DNA of 31,796 nt from Lingula anatina (Eukaryota > Brachiopoda > Lingulata > Lingulida > Lingulidae), in NCBI RefSeq assembly GCF_001039355.2, contig NW_019775874.1:151422-183217 (forward strand), written 5' to 3'. The notes beneath the pieces were generated by a model. It ran no database searches. It worked only from the letters and a program-made list of their open reading frames with translations, and was not told the DNA's origin. The translations under genes were made by a program, and so were the position numbers. Positions 21,261 through 31,688 of the stretch are shown in pieces. Each line of letters starts with the position of its first letter. The first letter of the stretch is position 1.

Positions 21261-21455
21261 CCATAGATTTTAGATCGATCTATCCCTGCGGGGAGTCTCA
21301 CTAGATTATTTTCAGATAATCTGACTTAAATATCCGTCCCGCCTACTACAAGCCGTAAGGGGGTAATTAACTTTCGTGTCCGCCCGGCTGACAGCTATTT
21401 AGCGTGAACCCCCAGGGAGTTAGGTCGATCTAAAGTAGGTCGATCTAATCTATGG
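21261..21455. mobile_element. Foldback element family B, copy 4
   Basis: The termini are CCATAGATT on the left and AATCTATGG on the right. Inside them TAGATCGATCTATCCCTG on the left faces an arm that reads TAGATCGACCTAACTCCCTG in reverse. The core GGGGTAATTAAC lies at 21360-21371. The GATCGATCTA and CTCACTAGA motifs resemble copy 2 more than copies 1 and 3. Confidence 0.7.
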
Positions 21456-21537
21456 AAATGGGGTGTTAGAGATCCTGCCAAGTCCATCTGTGTGAACACA
21501 GCTTTCCGTATCTATCTTTACTGAACAAAGTAGCCCG

Positions 21538-21569
21538 TTTTTTTTTTTTTTTTTCGTTTTTTTTTTTTA
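21538..21569. repeat. Poly-T tract
   Basis: About 30 T with one CG interruption. Confidence 0.8.
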
Positions 21570-21979
21570 CAAAAATATGGTCTATTTTCTCTCTTCACTT
21601 ATTCGTATCATCTATATGTGACACACATGTTAGACAAGATTTATTAACAATTTTATTTCAACAGATAACATCTATTTCAATCACACAGATTACAAAGACA
21701 CTGAAATATTGGGCATTGTGATATGATATATATATACAGGCACTATAGATCAAACTCAAGGCAAAGCAACCATTTACTTCAAGAATCTGCAATGACTTTC
21801 CATATGTACTGAACTGAGGCTGAAACCAGGCTGTGAAAAAATGTTTCAGTCTATTAACCCTTTGAGACATCAGGTGTACTTAAAATCTAATTGGTCTAAG
21901 CAGAGATGGTGGTCAGTAAGGGAACATATTTACAATTTTTTTTTACTGGCATTTAACTAATGAGGCCAGTGTTAGTGTC

Positions 21980-22149
21980 TCAGACTCCATTCAGATTAGG
22001 GGACTAACTAGTGCAAGGGTCAAATATGGTGATCTACTACAAAGCTTACCATCAAAAGACAATGAATAGATATCTCGTGGGGAAGTATTCAAGTGGGTCG
22101 GCTATATTTGACCTTCGGACTAGTTGTTCCACAATCTGAATGGGGTCTT
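21980..22149. mobile_element. Foldback element family C, copy 4
   Basis: The left arm reads CCATTCAGATTAGGGGACTA then ACTAGTGCAAGG and GTCAAATATGG. The right arm reads TCAAGTGGGTCGGCTATATT, TGACC, GGACTAGTTGTTCC and ATCTGAATGGGG. The terminal inverted repeats and the GTCAAATATGG signature match copies 1-3. Confidence 0.72.
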
Positions 22150-24348
22150 AGGCTGTTCTCTGCTTGTCTGATGGCTCAGATACAAAACAAGAAAATAGTT
22201 CATCAAGTGTACAGGTGTCTAGACTGTGATTATCATCCAACATTGGGTAAGTATAAAACAAGGATCAACAAAAACAGGTATTCTACAAACCACACACTGA
22301 TCAAAACTTACTGCAGTCGTCCCACATTCAAAACATACTTCAAATAAAAGAAATAAAACCATGGGAAACATTTCCTTAAGTACACAAGTTTAATTATGGA
22401 CAATTTACTATTATTCACATGTAGCACGATGTATTTTGACAACCATGAGCTTTATTTCTCCAGAACATAAGCATTCAGTGGTGGTTCCTCCTGACACATC
22501 TTGCAAACAACTTTTTTTCATAGAAAAAAAACAAACTACGGATCATTTCTCATGAAAATAACATAGAGTCATTGTTATGACATTACATAATGTACAGTTC
22601 TGTTTAAGTGAGATTTTATTGACCGACTTCGGATTACCACAGAACATAATTGTATTTGGCTTGTATGAATAAACCTGCCTGTCTACAAGTTAGAAACAAC
22701 AAGTTGGAAACAGTGCAAGTAGTCTTAAATTAAACCCCAACAACACTTGTGCCATGGAAGACACATATAATCACAAATAAATGCTGGAAAAAAAAATTGC
22801 CATTTAACACTGCTTCTATAGGTTTTCACTGCTAGTGTTTGGAAGTCTTCCAATGCTAGAATTCTGCACTTGTTTCTGATGTTCAAAACAAAATATGTGG
22901 GCAGGAATAACATAAATCAAGACATCACTTATTTACATTATTGTACAGCAATTTCTAAGAACTGCATCCCAATTAAAGTTCAGTTGCATGTTATAATTAC
23001 TTGCATATTTTAAATATCAATTCTTCCAACATGTAATTTTTTTTTTTTTTGTAAAATTATTTTCAGTAAAAGGCAAGCATGCAATGATTACCTTCTGAGA
23101 AGTTTCCAATTTGTTTTTTTTTTCATGTATCACAACCAAAATGTTGTTTTAAGAAATACCATCGATCAATGATGTCTGGATTTGTTGCATAATTACCCAA
23201 CGTTAACAACTACAGCTAATCTCCAAACACAGTTGCTTTTGGCTGGTGCTCAAGCCGCCATGTCTAATAAAACCAATTTGAAACTCGTCTGCCGACCGTC
23301 TGGACACCTGCCCTGAACACAGGAGCCAATCAAACAATTACATACATGACCACATGGTGAATTCACAAGGTCGAAACATTCCAGGCTTGCCAGGGAACCT
23401 TGGCGCTTTCTTGTCATAAACTGGAGCCATCCCATACAAGATTTTTGACCAGAATTCTGGATCAACTTCTTTTCTAGATAAATCTGGTTCACAAGCACTT
23501 TAATTACTACTGGCCTAAAGTACTTCTGCAAATAATTTTTTTGACATAAATTTAGGTGATGATAACTATTTATCTTCTTTATTAAAATGGACTATATTTT
23601 TTGGTGTAAAAGGTAAGGCCCAGCTGAAGGTAAAGTCTTAAGTTCCGAGAGACCAGTTCGTTTGTTTTTACCAAAAACATCTTTTTTACATTTAATTTAC
23701 TAAACTAGGCACTTAGACCACTGTATTTGTCCCATTTCAGACGATAAAATATTTTTAACCATGACCTTCCATACTTCCCTTCTTCTTGTCATGAAGAAGC
23801 AGTTAGCTCAAGACATCTAGACAGAAAATGTGATGTCTTTTAGGGCATTTTCAAATGTGAATAGTTTGTCTTAAGTAAATTTACTTCAATAAGAATAAAA
23901 ATTAAAAGTTCTGATGCTGTAATTAAGAATTAATGGAAGTGTATAAGGTCGCGTTCAGAGTAATCTCAATCCAGTCTACACATAGGACTATCTAATGTCA
24001 TCAGACCATGGATCCCATTCCATCAAATCCTTGTCTGAACCGACTGATCATCTCTGAAATGGCCATATAAATGGATACTAATCTTTAGTGCTTGCATTTA
24101 CCTACACATACTAACACATTCTCCATTCCATCCGCATGCAAACATAAACATATGCTCCACCTGTAACATGCAGAGAGAGAAAAACATAAATGCATGATCA
24201 GTGCTGAGACATATATACATGTACTTTATCAATATGCATATTTGTAAACATACTAAGTAATGAGACAAGATAAATAGGATGTATACAAAGATGTTAAGTA
24301 TACAAAGAAAAACCAAGTAGGAACACACACACACACACACACACACAC

Positions 24349-24499
24349 CAGGGCCGCCTTATGGGTCTTCCAGGACATGGTCAAAATTTTAAAGTTTACA
24401 TTAAGGAGCATCATTTTTTTCTGTCTAAAAATGATGAAAAATGGAGGATGGATAAAAAATGTTAATTTGGAAGACTCAGAAATATCTCTGCTTTGGCTC

Positions 24500-24500
<1 letters not shown>
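24349..24500. repeat. CA-associated dispersed repeat family D, copy 1
   Basis: The unit runs from GGGCCGCCTTATGGGTCTTC through GGACATGGTCAAAATTTTAA, GGAGGATGGATAAAAAATG and GAAATATCTCTGCTTTGGCTC, and is bordered on both sides by CA microsatellites. A diverged relative lies at 31528-31688. Confidence 0.6.
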
Positions 24501-24554
<54 letters not shown>

Positions 24555-24833
24555 NATGGATACTAATCTTTAGTGCTTGCATTTACCTACACATACTAAC
24601 ACATTCTCCATTCCATCCGCATGCAAACATAAACATATGCTCCACCTGTAACATGCAGAGAGAGAAAAACATAAATGCATGATCAGTGCTGAGACATATA
24701 TACATGTACTTTATCAATATGCATATTTGTAAACATACTAAGTAATGAGACAAGATAAATAGGATGTATACAAAGATGTTAAGTATACAAAGAAAAACCA
24801 AGTAGGAACACACACACACACACACACACACAC

Positions 24834-24984
24834 CAGGGCCGCCTTATGGGTCTTCCAGGACATGGTCAAAATTTTAAAGTTTACATTAAGGAGCATCATT
24901 TTTTTCTGTCTAAAAATGATGAAAAATGGAGGATGGATAAAAAATGTTAATTTGGAAGACTCAGAAATATCTCTGCTTTGGCTC

Positions 24985-24985
<1 letters not shown>
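24834..24985. repeat. Dispersed repeat family D, second occurrence (probable assembly copy)
   Basis: This appears identical to the unit at 24349-24500 with an exact 485-bp offset, so it is probably the same locus assembled twice rather than an independent copy. Confidence 0.6.
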
Positions 24986-25039
<54 letters not shown>

Positions 25040-26164
25040 AGAAACATATGTTCATATAACGGCAGCAACTGCCACCAAGGCAATGAACGCATCACTACCC
25101 TACACCTGCTGTTTTAACCCTCTACGGGTGCTAGATCCTCCATCATCTGACAGACAGACGCTAAAAATAAACACATGAAAGAGATAGAATCTTCCCAGCT
25201 TAAAGGCTACTTAAACTTTAGCTGACAGGTGAGGAAAGTTCAGACCTATTGAAGAAGATGGAAGTATGAAGTTCAGTTTCACTTCTCATGCTAAATTTTT
25301 ATTTTGTCTAATTTTATTGTCTGGTTTGAGTAAATACTGACTTTCAAATTTTCAACCAGTTTGAAGATTTCCAAATTGTTTTTACATGTTTTTAGTGTTT
25401 TAGTACAAGATGTTATGTATAATGGATTAAGGAAATAGATGAATGTTACAGAAAATGCAGTGACATGGCATGAGAAGTTATTACTAACTCACAAAATAAA
25501 TTGAACAAATGAACCCTAGCACATGTACACGTAGAAAAGAACCACCAGCAAACAAATGTGTGTTCAAACTCAGCTGAAAAATCCCAAATTTATACATGTT
25601 ATAAACAGTATTTTATTTAGTGCACTGCCATCTAAGTCATTTGGGAAAGAATATCTAAGTGGTACATAAAGACAAGCCATTACAGTTTAAAACTCTAGAG
25701 AACAGGATTTCTTCTAACAACACAAAAATTTCATAGAAATGCTCGTATGAACATATTTATTATCTTTAACATGCTCACCATGTGCTGCATGCTGATTATT
25801 AAACACAAAGGAAGATTTACTGATGCTCATTTGGGACAGTTTGAAATATTGAGCATGATTAATTATAAGTCTGTTAAATAAAAAAGGTGATTTTTCTTCA
25901 GATAATTTCATTATTCATTCATAACAGAGAGATACATTAAGGTAAGTTGATATACAATGATGGTCACACTAATGGCTTTGCAAAAGGTGTTTACAGAAAC
26001 AATGCAATGATAATAAATTACAAGAAAAGGGCTCCAGATAAAACACTGACTATTGGAAAATTGGTGAAATTTTAATTATTAACAGAGGGCATCAGAAAGC
26101 TGAGTTAATTGTTAATCCAGCATTGATGCCTTCAATTTTCATTCTTAGCTGGAGGTCATTGCTA

Positions 26165-26195
26165 ACACACACGCACACAGTGACACACACACACA

Positions 26196-26228
<33 letters not shown>

Positions 26229-26263
26229 TCTTATGCACACACATACACACACTATCATGGTAT
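26165..26263. repeat. Interrupted CA microsatellite
   Basis: CA units with occasional ACGC, GTG and ACAT interruptions over about 100 bp. Confidence 0.85.
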
Positions 26264-26720
26264 GTCCAACTTACTGATTTGAAACAATATCTAAATATAA
26301 AATACAAATAAATGACCAACGAACGCAGCCGAGAATTAATTACAGCTTTGGAAGTAACTGGCTCCCACTGCCAGTAATTACGCCCTGGGGTATTCAGGGC
26401 ACAGAACGTGATCACAAGATACCATCAATAGATTTTTTAGAAAATAGATTTTTCATGTGAAAGAACCCTTAATTTGTCACAAAATTATTAGGTCTGAATT
26501 TAAACAGAAAATGGACTTCAAAACAATGATAGTCATTATCAACAGTTTATATGGCTTATTCAATTAATTGGTCAGAAATTATTCAATCAAACTGGAAATA
26601 GATATAATAGCTCTATGCTTATTGCCTTATTACAGCCGCACTCAGACCAGGGTAATTCTAGACCGAAACTCTAAGGCTGAAATGTGTCATCAGACGCCGA
26701 ATACAAGGGTCCTGTTTAAG

Positions 26721-26721
26721 N
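26721..26721. other. Assembly join (single N)
   Basis: A single N interrupts unique-looking sequence after GTCCTGTTTAAG. No duplicated flank is seen. Confidence 0.6.
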
Positions 26722-26835
26722 CTTGATGTATTTTCTCCACAGAGCTAAATTTTGGCTGTTTTGCTACTTATCTGCTATTCAGCAATTCCAAGCAAGATAC
26801 CACACATCTAAAAATAATTTTGAAGGAAAAAAAAT

Positions 26836-26836
26836 G

Positions 26837-26867
<31 letters not shown>

Positions 26868-26868
26868 T
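26836..26868. repeat. TA microsatellite
   Basis: TA units with one AA interruption; AT-only DNA prone to cruciform formation. Confidence 0.8.
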
Positions 26869-27202
26869 AAAAGCTCGTTGATAAACATTACAAAACACAA
26901 TCAATGCTCTTCAACACCATAAAACTTTAAAAACATCAAAAATGCATCACGTACACTATCTACATCATCATCCGTCATAACCTGTCTCAGAATTCTGGAA
27001 ACAATCTACATAATACAAAGATGGTCTTCAATGTAATCTCTGACCTTTCTAACCAGTCCCAAATGGAAAGAGAGAGAGGAGTGGGCATTTCAAGCAGGGA
27101 TCAGATCTTGTCCCAAAGGATATTGTCGAGAAAACAGAGACCTGGTTAGGATACATACACTGATTCAGACTAATTCTCGTGGGTTCAAACTTACTCCGTG
27201 TT

Positions 27203-27480
27203 CACTGGTGATACCTTCATACATGCACACTTTACATATGTGTACTGTATTCTCAAACACGTTTGTTCACATGTTCACAAGCACACGTTCATGCACACAT
27301 TCACACACACAGCTTCACATTTAAATCTCATATCCATGTGTTTGCCAACTTACATACTCTCCATGCACGTGTTCACATACCCAGGTATTTGCACATACGT
27401 TCACATGCACATTACTAATACAAATGCATCCTTACACATACTTCCATACTCTTGACACAAGTTTACACAGACGCACACTG
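27203..27480. repeat. Cryptic CA/TTCACATG-rich simple sequence
   Basis: Loosely repeated CACATAC, TTCACA, CACATGC and TTCACATG words form about 280 bp of degenerate low-complexity sequence, apparently a decayed relative of the CA arrays nearby. Confidence 0.55.
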
Positions 27481-27655
27481 TCGTTTTAGATCAAGGAGTT
27501 GACACTGTTTCACATGTAACACATAAACTTCACACTCTACTTTGGGTCCTCTATTATCAGTAACAGCAGCTGGGCTGTACGTGCAGAATTCTTGAAAACA
27601 ATGTCAGTCAAATTCACTTAAAATTAAGTTGAACAAAATGCATACATATGTGCAG

Positions 27656-27676
27656 TGAGAGAGAGAGAGAGAGAGA
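27656..27676. repeat. GA microsatellite
   Basis: About ten GA units followed by AAGG. Confidence 0.85.
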
Positions 27677-28242
27677 AAGGGATGGAAAGAGACCCTGGAT
27701 AAAGTCAAGCATCTTTTCACTTATTGACGGGGTTTTTTTTATTATTAATAGCTATAATCAAACCAACACAAAGAGACTTCCTCAACCAATGTAAAGACAG
27801 TAATAAATTAATAAAAAATATTAATAAAAACCACAACTTTTGGTGAATTGCGTTTCAAATTAAACGATAGACAATCAATAGACATACTCTTTAATCTAGA
27901 ATTTATTACATTTTCAAAAGCTTAGCTTTCAAAACCTATTATCACTTTCATCTCAATTCTCTTCATTACTTTTTCTACATAAATCAATACTAGAAGAGAA
28001 TGGCCTGTCATTTCTCTCATCACTGAGCCCGCGTGAAGGTTTCGTTTCTTCAGTGTGACAATATCCAGTTACTTTGGCTAAAAGTATAACTGTACTCTTA
28101 TTCATTTTTGCAACTTAATACCTATTTGATAAGCCTAACAAAATTAGCTGTTGGCATAAAACAATGTTTATGCAGTGCCAGGAAGAAAAATTTCAAAGCC
28201 ATCAAAAGAGGAAAACATCTTAGAATCTTCGCCCCCTCCCCG

Positions 28243-28447
28243 CCACACACACACACACGCACATGCATACACATACACACAGATACACACACACATACAC
28301 ACATGCACACACATACACACACATACACACACATGCACACACACATGCATACACATACATACAGATACACACACACACGCATAGATGCACACACGCATAC
28401 AGAGCACATATACAGATACAAACACACACACACATACACCACACACA
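28243..28447. repeat. Compound ACACAT/ACACGC microsatellite, about 200 bp
   Basis: CA units punctuated at fairly regular intervals by ATAC, ATGC, GATAC and ACGC words, a higher-order pattern rather than a pure CA array. All frames read as His-Thr or Cys-Val repeats and are not genes. Confidence 0.85.
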
Positions 28448-30315
28448 GTTAGAGCAAATCAAAGAGGAGCGCAACTCCTGTCCCATATTCTGTGTTCAAG
28501 TGTCTTCTATGCGACCACATGTGTTACCAAGGAAACAGATCACCTTTCTCACCTTAATGTCACACTAAGTTTGAAACTTTGAAAAAAAAATTGATAAAAT
28601 TCCCACGAAGCATAAAAAATGAGCAGATCTATCCACTATGGTTTCATTTCTTATTAAATGTTTATGCTATAAAGGTAGATACCACATTCTGTTAGACAAA
28701 GTATGCAACGCTGGTGGTAAAAGCTCAGATCCCAGAATGTCTCTACTGGGAGTGCACAGATGCCAGTGAAAACATGTACAAAAGTATAAAAGTTACTAAA
28801 TAGATATATACACACCTGTGCCACCTAATATCCATTTTTAAGACTGAATATTGTTTTTAGAAATCAATATGCTCTCATCTTGAAACCTTGGTCATTCTGC
28901 CACCAAAATTGGAAATTCCAGAAAAAGTTTACAATTATACAATACCTGCCAACAGCATACATGCAGTGCTCCCAGATGGACCCTGTGAGGCCGGTTGGAC
29001 GATGATGTAGTTTTTGTGGAAATAAAAACTTCATTGGTCACAGAACAAAAAGTACACAGTGTGTGAAAAGCCAGATAAATATCTATAAATATCCTGTGAA
29101 AACATCCCTCTCTGGTCGGGGTAGATGGTTTCTACTAGTTACAAACCAGAAAATTCTTCTGGCATCTGTTCTTGTAAAACCTCAAGAATAATGAAACCTA
29201 CTTGGCAAAATAGTCTGCCTCATTATCATCACACATAAAAAAAATCAACAAGAGTGCTTGCCACCAATTTTACATACACAAATAAACCAGTATTGCTTAT
29301 TGCACGATGTATATACTGAGAGCAAAGGGCATATTTTCTTTACACCGTTCAAAGTAAATGTCACCACAACTGTGTCCACAATACGAAAAACTGACTTGAA
29401 TCACAGAGCATGGAAAATATTTAAAAGCAGTTTTCCAGAATCATAAAATAAAGATAGGGACTTCTCTGCCCAGTAACTGAGCAAGAGTAAAATATTTACT
29501 ATGAACGTAACCCAGTATTTTTACAATGTATCATAAGCCAGCACCCAAACTATATCAAGTGCAGCAGTATTCTTATGCATACCACACAAGAGATTCATAG
29601 TTATTAAGGATACGTTTTTTCCAGGAAGAATGCAGAACCATAACAGTACATCAACTTATGGTTAATTAATATACAGAGTTGGAAACCATGTAATTTACCA
29701 CACTGCCATTAAAACCAAAGAAGCACCTCTAATGATGATTGGTTGTAGTTGTAGAGTTCCTAGAATTTCTGGCCATTCCTAGAAACACTGTTGGGGAGAA
29801 GACCTGGCTATACGGTAATATCTCACTATCTTCAGAAAGAATTATTTTATCATGCATCCAAAGACATTGCCTTCTTTTATGATTCTAAAATAAGGATAAT
29901 TCAATTCTAAATAGTGAATTGCATGAAAACAAGTTCAAATATTCCGCTATATTTTTGAATTTGTCTAGAAGTGATACTTCTATAGATGATAAAATTTGCA
30001 CAATAGCTGATGTTTTAAATATCAGAATTTATACAACATGCAGTTCAGGACAATGGGATCATTAGTGGTATTCCATTATGGATAACGAGATCGTCTGCTC
30101 ACAGTAATTTTACGTTATTGGTCACATTTGTATACTTTGACCTCACTAAGGACAATGGCACATTAGGCTGTCTAGCTGACTTATATTTTGTAAAAGAGAT
30201 GGCTCACTTCATATTTTCTATATTTTTTTTCATTTTCACAGAACTGTTGAACAACTTGAGGAAAGTCAAATAAGAGTGCCATGCAGTGTGAGGGCTGACA
30301 AGTAAAATGTTGCAC

Positions 30316-30520
30316 AACTGATGATTTAAGACGCAACCTGATTGGCCAAAAAGAGGAACAGTTACCAAACTGATGATTTAAGATGCAATCTGATTGGCCA
30401 AAAAGAGGAACAGTTACCAAACTGATGATTTAAGATGCAATCTGATTGGCCAAAAAGAGGAACAGTTAACAAATTGATGACTTAAGACACTATCTATTGG
30501 CCAAAAAGAGGAACAGTTGA
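30316..30520 (+). repeat. 52-bp minisatellite, four units
   Basis: Units begin at 30316, 30368, 30420 and 30472 with AACTGATGATTTAAGA or a close variant, followed by CTGATTGGCCAAAAAGAGGA and ACAGTTA. The middle two are nearly identical; the first has two or more substitutions and the last is more diverged and about one base shorter. Each unit contains ATTGG, the reverse of a CCAAT box. Confidence 0.85.
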
Positions 30521-30867
30521 TGAGTGGCCTGAAGTGATAGATTTTTTAAACAAATTATTATTAAAAAAAATTGCATACATCTTTGTTAAGTGTTTCTAGT
30601 TAGATCTATCATATTTTTAAACAGGCATAAAACAAAAACATAAAGCCCCAAATCACACAAGGGGCCTCACTTAATATACCCCATGACTATGCAAAATCAA
30701 CCACAAAAAACTACAGATGACTCTATGTGTCCACAATCAACATACACAGGATAAAGGATGTAAAGGTCAAACGTGTAGAAAATGAAATCAATATATTCTT
30801 TTCATATTACGCAACTGTGTTGGTTTTTGATATAAGTAAGTTTGATATAACTGACAAAGATATGCCA

Positions 30868-30903
30868 GAGAGAGAAAGTGAGAGAGAGAAAGAGAGAGAG
30901 AGT
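30868..30903. repeat. GA-rich microsatellite
   Basis: Interrupted GAGA/GAAA units. Confidence 0.8.
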
Positions 30904-31109
30904 CTATTTTATAAGAGTTACATCATCAAATTAATAAGTAAACCAGTTCATAAAAATACCATCTGCCTTGTCCTGACATAAATCTGAGCTCATGTTAGTA
31001 TGTGTTGTCGCTTTGCCAAAGGCTGAAAATAATGTTTCCTCTAAAAAAAATGAAAAATAGACTAAGCAGACTTCCTACACACTTGCTTCAACTCATTGGC
31101 TGCTCCAGT

Positions 31110-31314
31110 TTACAGACTCCTGTGGTTTACCCATCTAGCCGCATTTCAAACTACACGTCTCAAACTCAAAGTTGATTTTAAGCCCTGGCTGAAATCAGGG
31201 CTGACATTACGCTACAAAACAAGGTGCAATAAGTACTTATACTTAAAAAATCAACTTGAAGAATTTTTAAAGTTAAAAATTATATATAATGCTACATTTA
31301 AACAATGCAACTGA
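31110..31314 (+). pseudogene. Possible LINE retrotransposon fragment
   Basis: The frame includes KPWLKSGLTLRYKTRCNKYL and then KNQLEEFLK. This resembles the linker between endonuclease and reverse transcriptase of non-LTR retrotransposons, which typically shows KPW(I/L)..G(L/I)...K..NKLY.K.L. No YADD motif or other catalytic block accompanies it, and the frame closes at 31312-31314. It would be a short dead relic. The match rests on one motif only. Confidence 0.35.
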
Positions 31315-31527
31315 AAAAAGACAAATACAGAAGACGGCCAATCTAATCATTCTGCTGACCCGCTTAATTTAATTGTGATAACCTCACCAAAGACAGCCAA
31401 TCTAGTCACTCTGCTCACTGTTATTTCTTCTCCCCGTAGACTGCTAACGTGTGGGTCTTTCCAGATATAAAATACAAAGTAAGGACTTGATGCAGGTCTC
31501 CTAACATAAGCTTACTCGGGCAGATTT

Positions 31528-31688
31528 AGGCCATCTTCTGGGTCTTCTGGAAGATGGTCAGAATTTTTCAAGTTTAAATTGACAGCCATCTAATTTTTCT
31601 GTTGGAAGATGGTCAGGTCAAAAATTAAGGATGGATCAAAAAAGACAATTGGAAAGACTGTCAGAAAATATCTCTGGATCCGCCCCTG
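31528..31688. repeat. Dispersed repeat family D, diverged copy
   Basis: The copy shows AGGCCATCTTCTGGGTCTTC, GGAAGATGGTCAGAATTTTT, TTAAGGATGGATCAAAAAAG and AAAATATCTCTGGATCCGCC in the same order as the copy at 24349. Here the unit ends CGCCCCTG without a CA array. A short stretch near 13768-13788 (CCCTGGATCTACTCCTGC) resembles the same terminus. Confidence 0.55.

Larger units (their letters stand above)
17038..24070. other. Non-coding upstream region, second part
   Basis: This is dominated by foldback elements, G and C runs and AT-rich sequence. Small GC-richer patches near 18885-19000 and 23250-23420 have frames with several cysteines but no identifiable family. A splice-like segment at 22180-22244 is discussed under rejected items. 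Confidence 0.5.
24071..25039. repeat. Exact 484-bp duplication across an N: probable assembly artefact
   Basis: 24071-24554 and 24556-25039 are the same length and match everywhere I compared them, including both CA arrays. Each starts ATGGATACTAATCTTTAGTG and ends CACC. The only separator is the N at 24555. Two allelic or genuinely duplicated copies would be expected to differ in CA-repeat length, so an unmerged contig overlap is the best explanation. Confidence 0.85.
25040..31527. other. Non-coding upstream region, third part
   Basis: AT-rich sequence with CA, GA and TA microsatellites, the 52-bp minisatellite and a single N at 26721. Between 28570 and 30300 I found no repeat or gene. The window ends in an 18-A run at 31779-31796. 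Confidence 0.5.

Noticed and set aside
22180-22244. Possible plus-strand exon between GGCTCAG and GGTAAGT encoding a YRCLDCDYHPT-like stretch
   Set aside because: The splice-like signals are good but the segment is 65 bp, has only one pair of cysteines, abuts a foldback element and has no partner exons. I regard it as chance.
23250-23531. Cys-rich 93-codon frame on the minus strand, and a GCCGCCATG start on the plus strand at the same place
   Set aside because: The cysteine pattern fits no family I know, and the plus-strand frame stops after 18 codons with no donor. Kept only as a GC-richer patch.
24504-25037. CRISPR-like array suggested by repeated blocks
   Set aside because: The blocks are CA microsatellites within an assembly duplication, with no spacer structure, in a eukaryotic genome.
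28108-28486. Several overlapping frames of His-Thr or Cys-Val
   Set aside because: These are microsatellite translations present in many frames.
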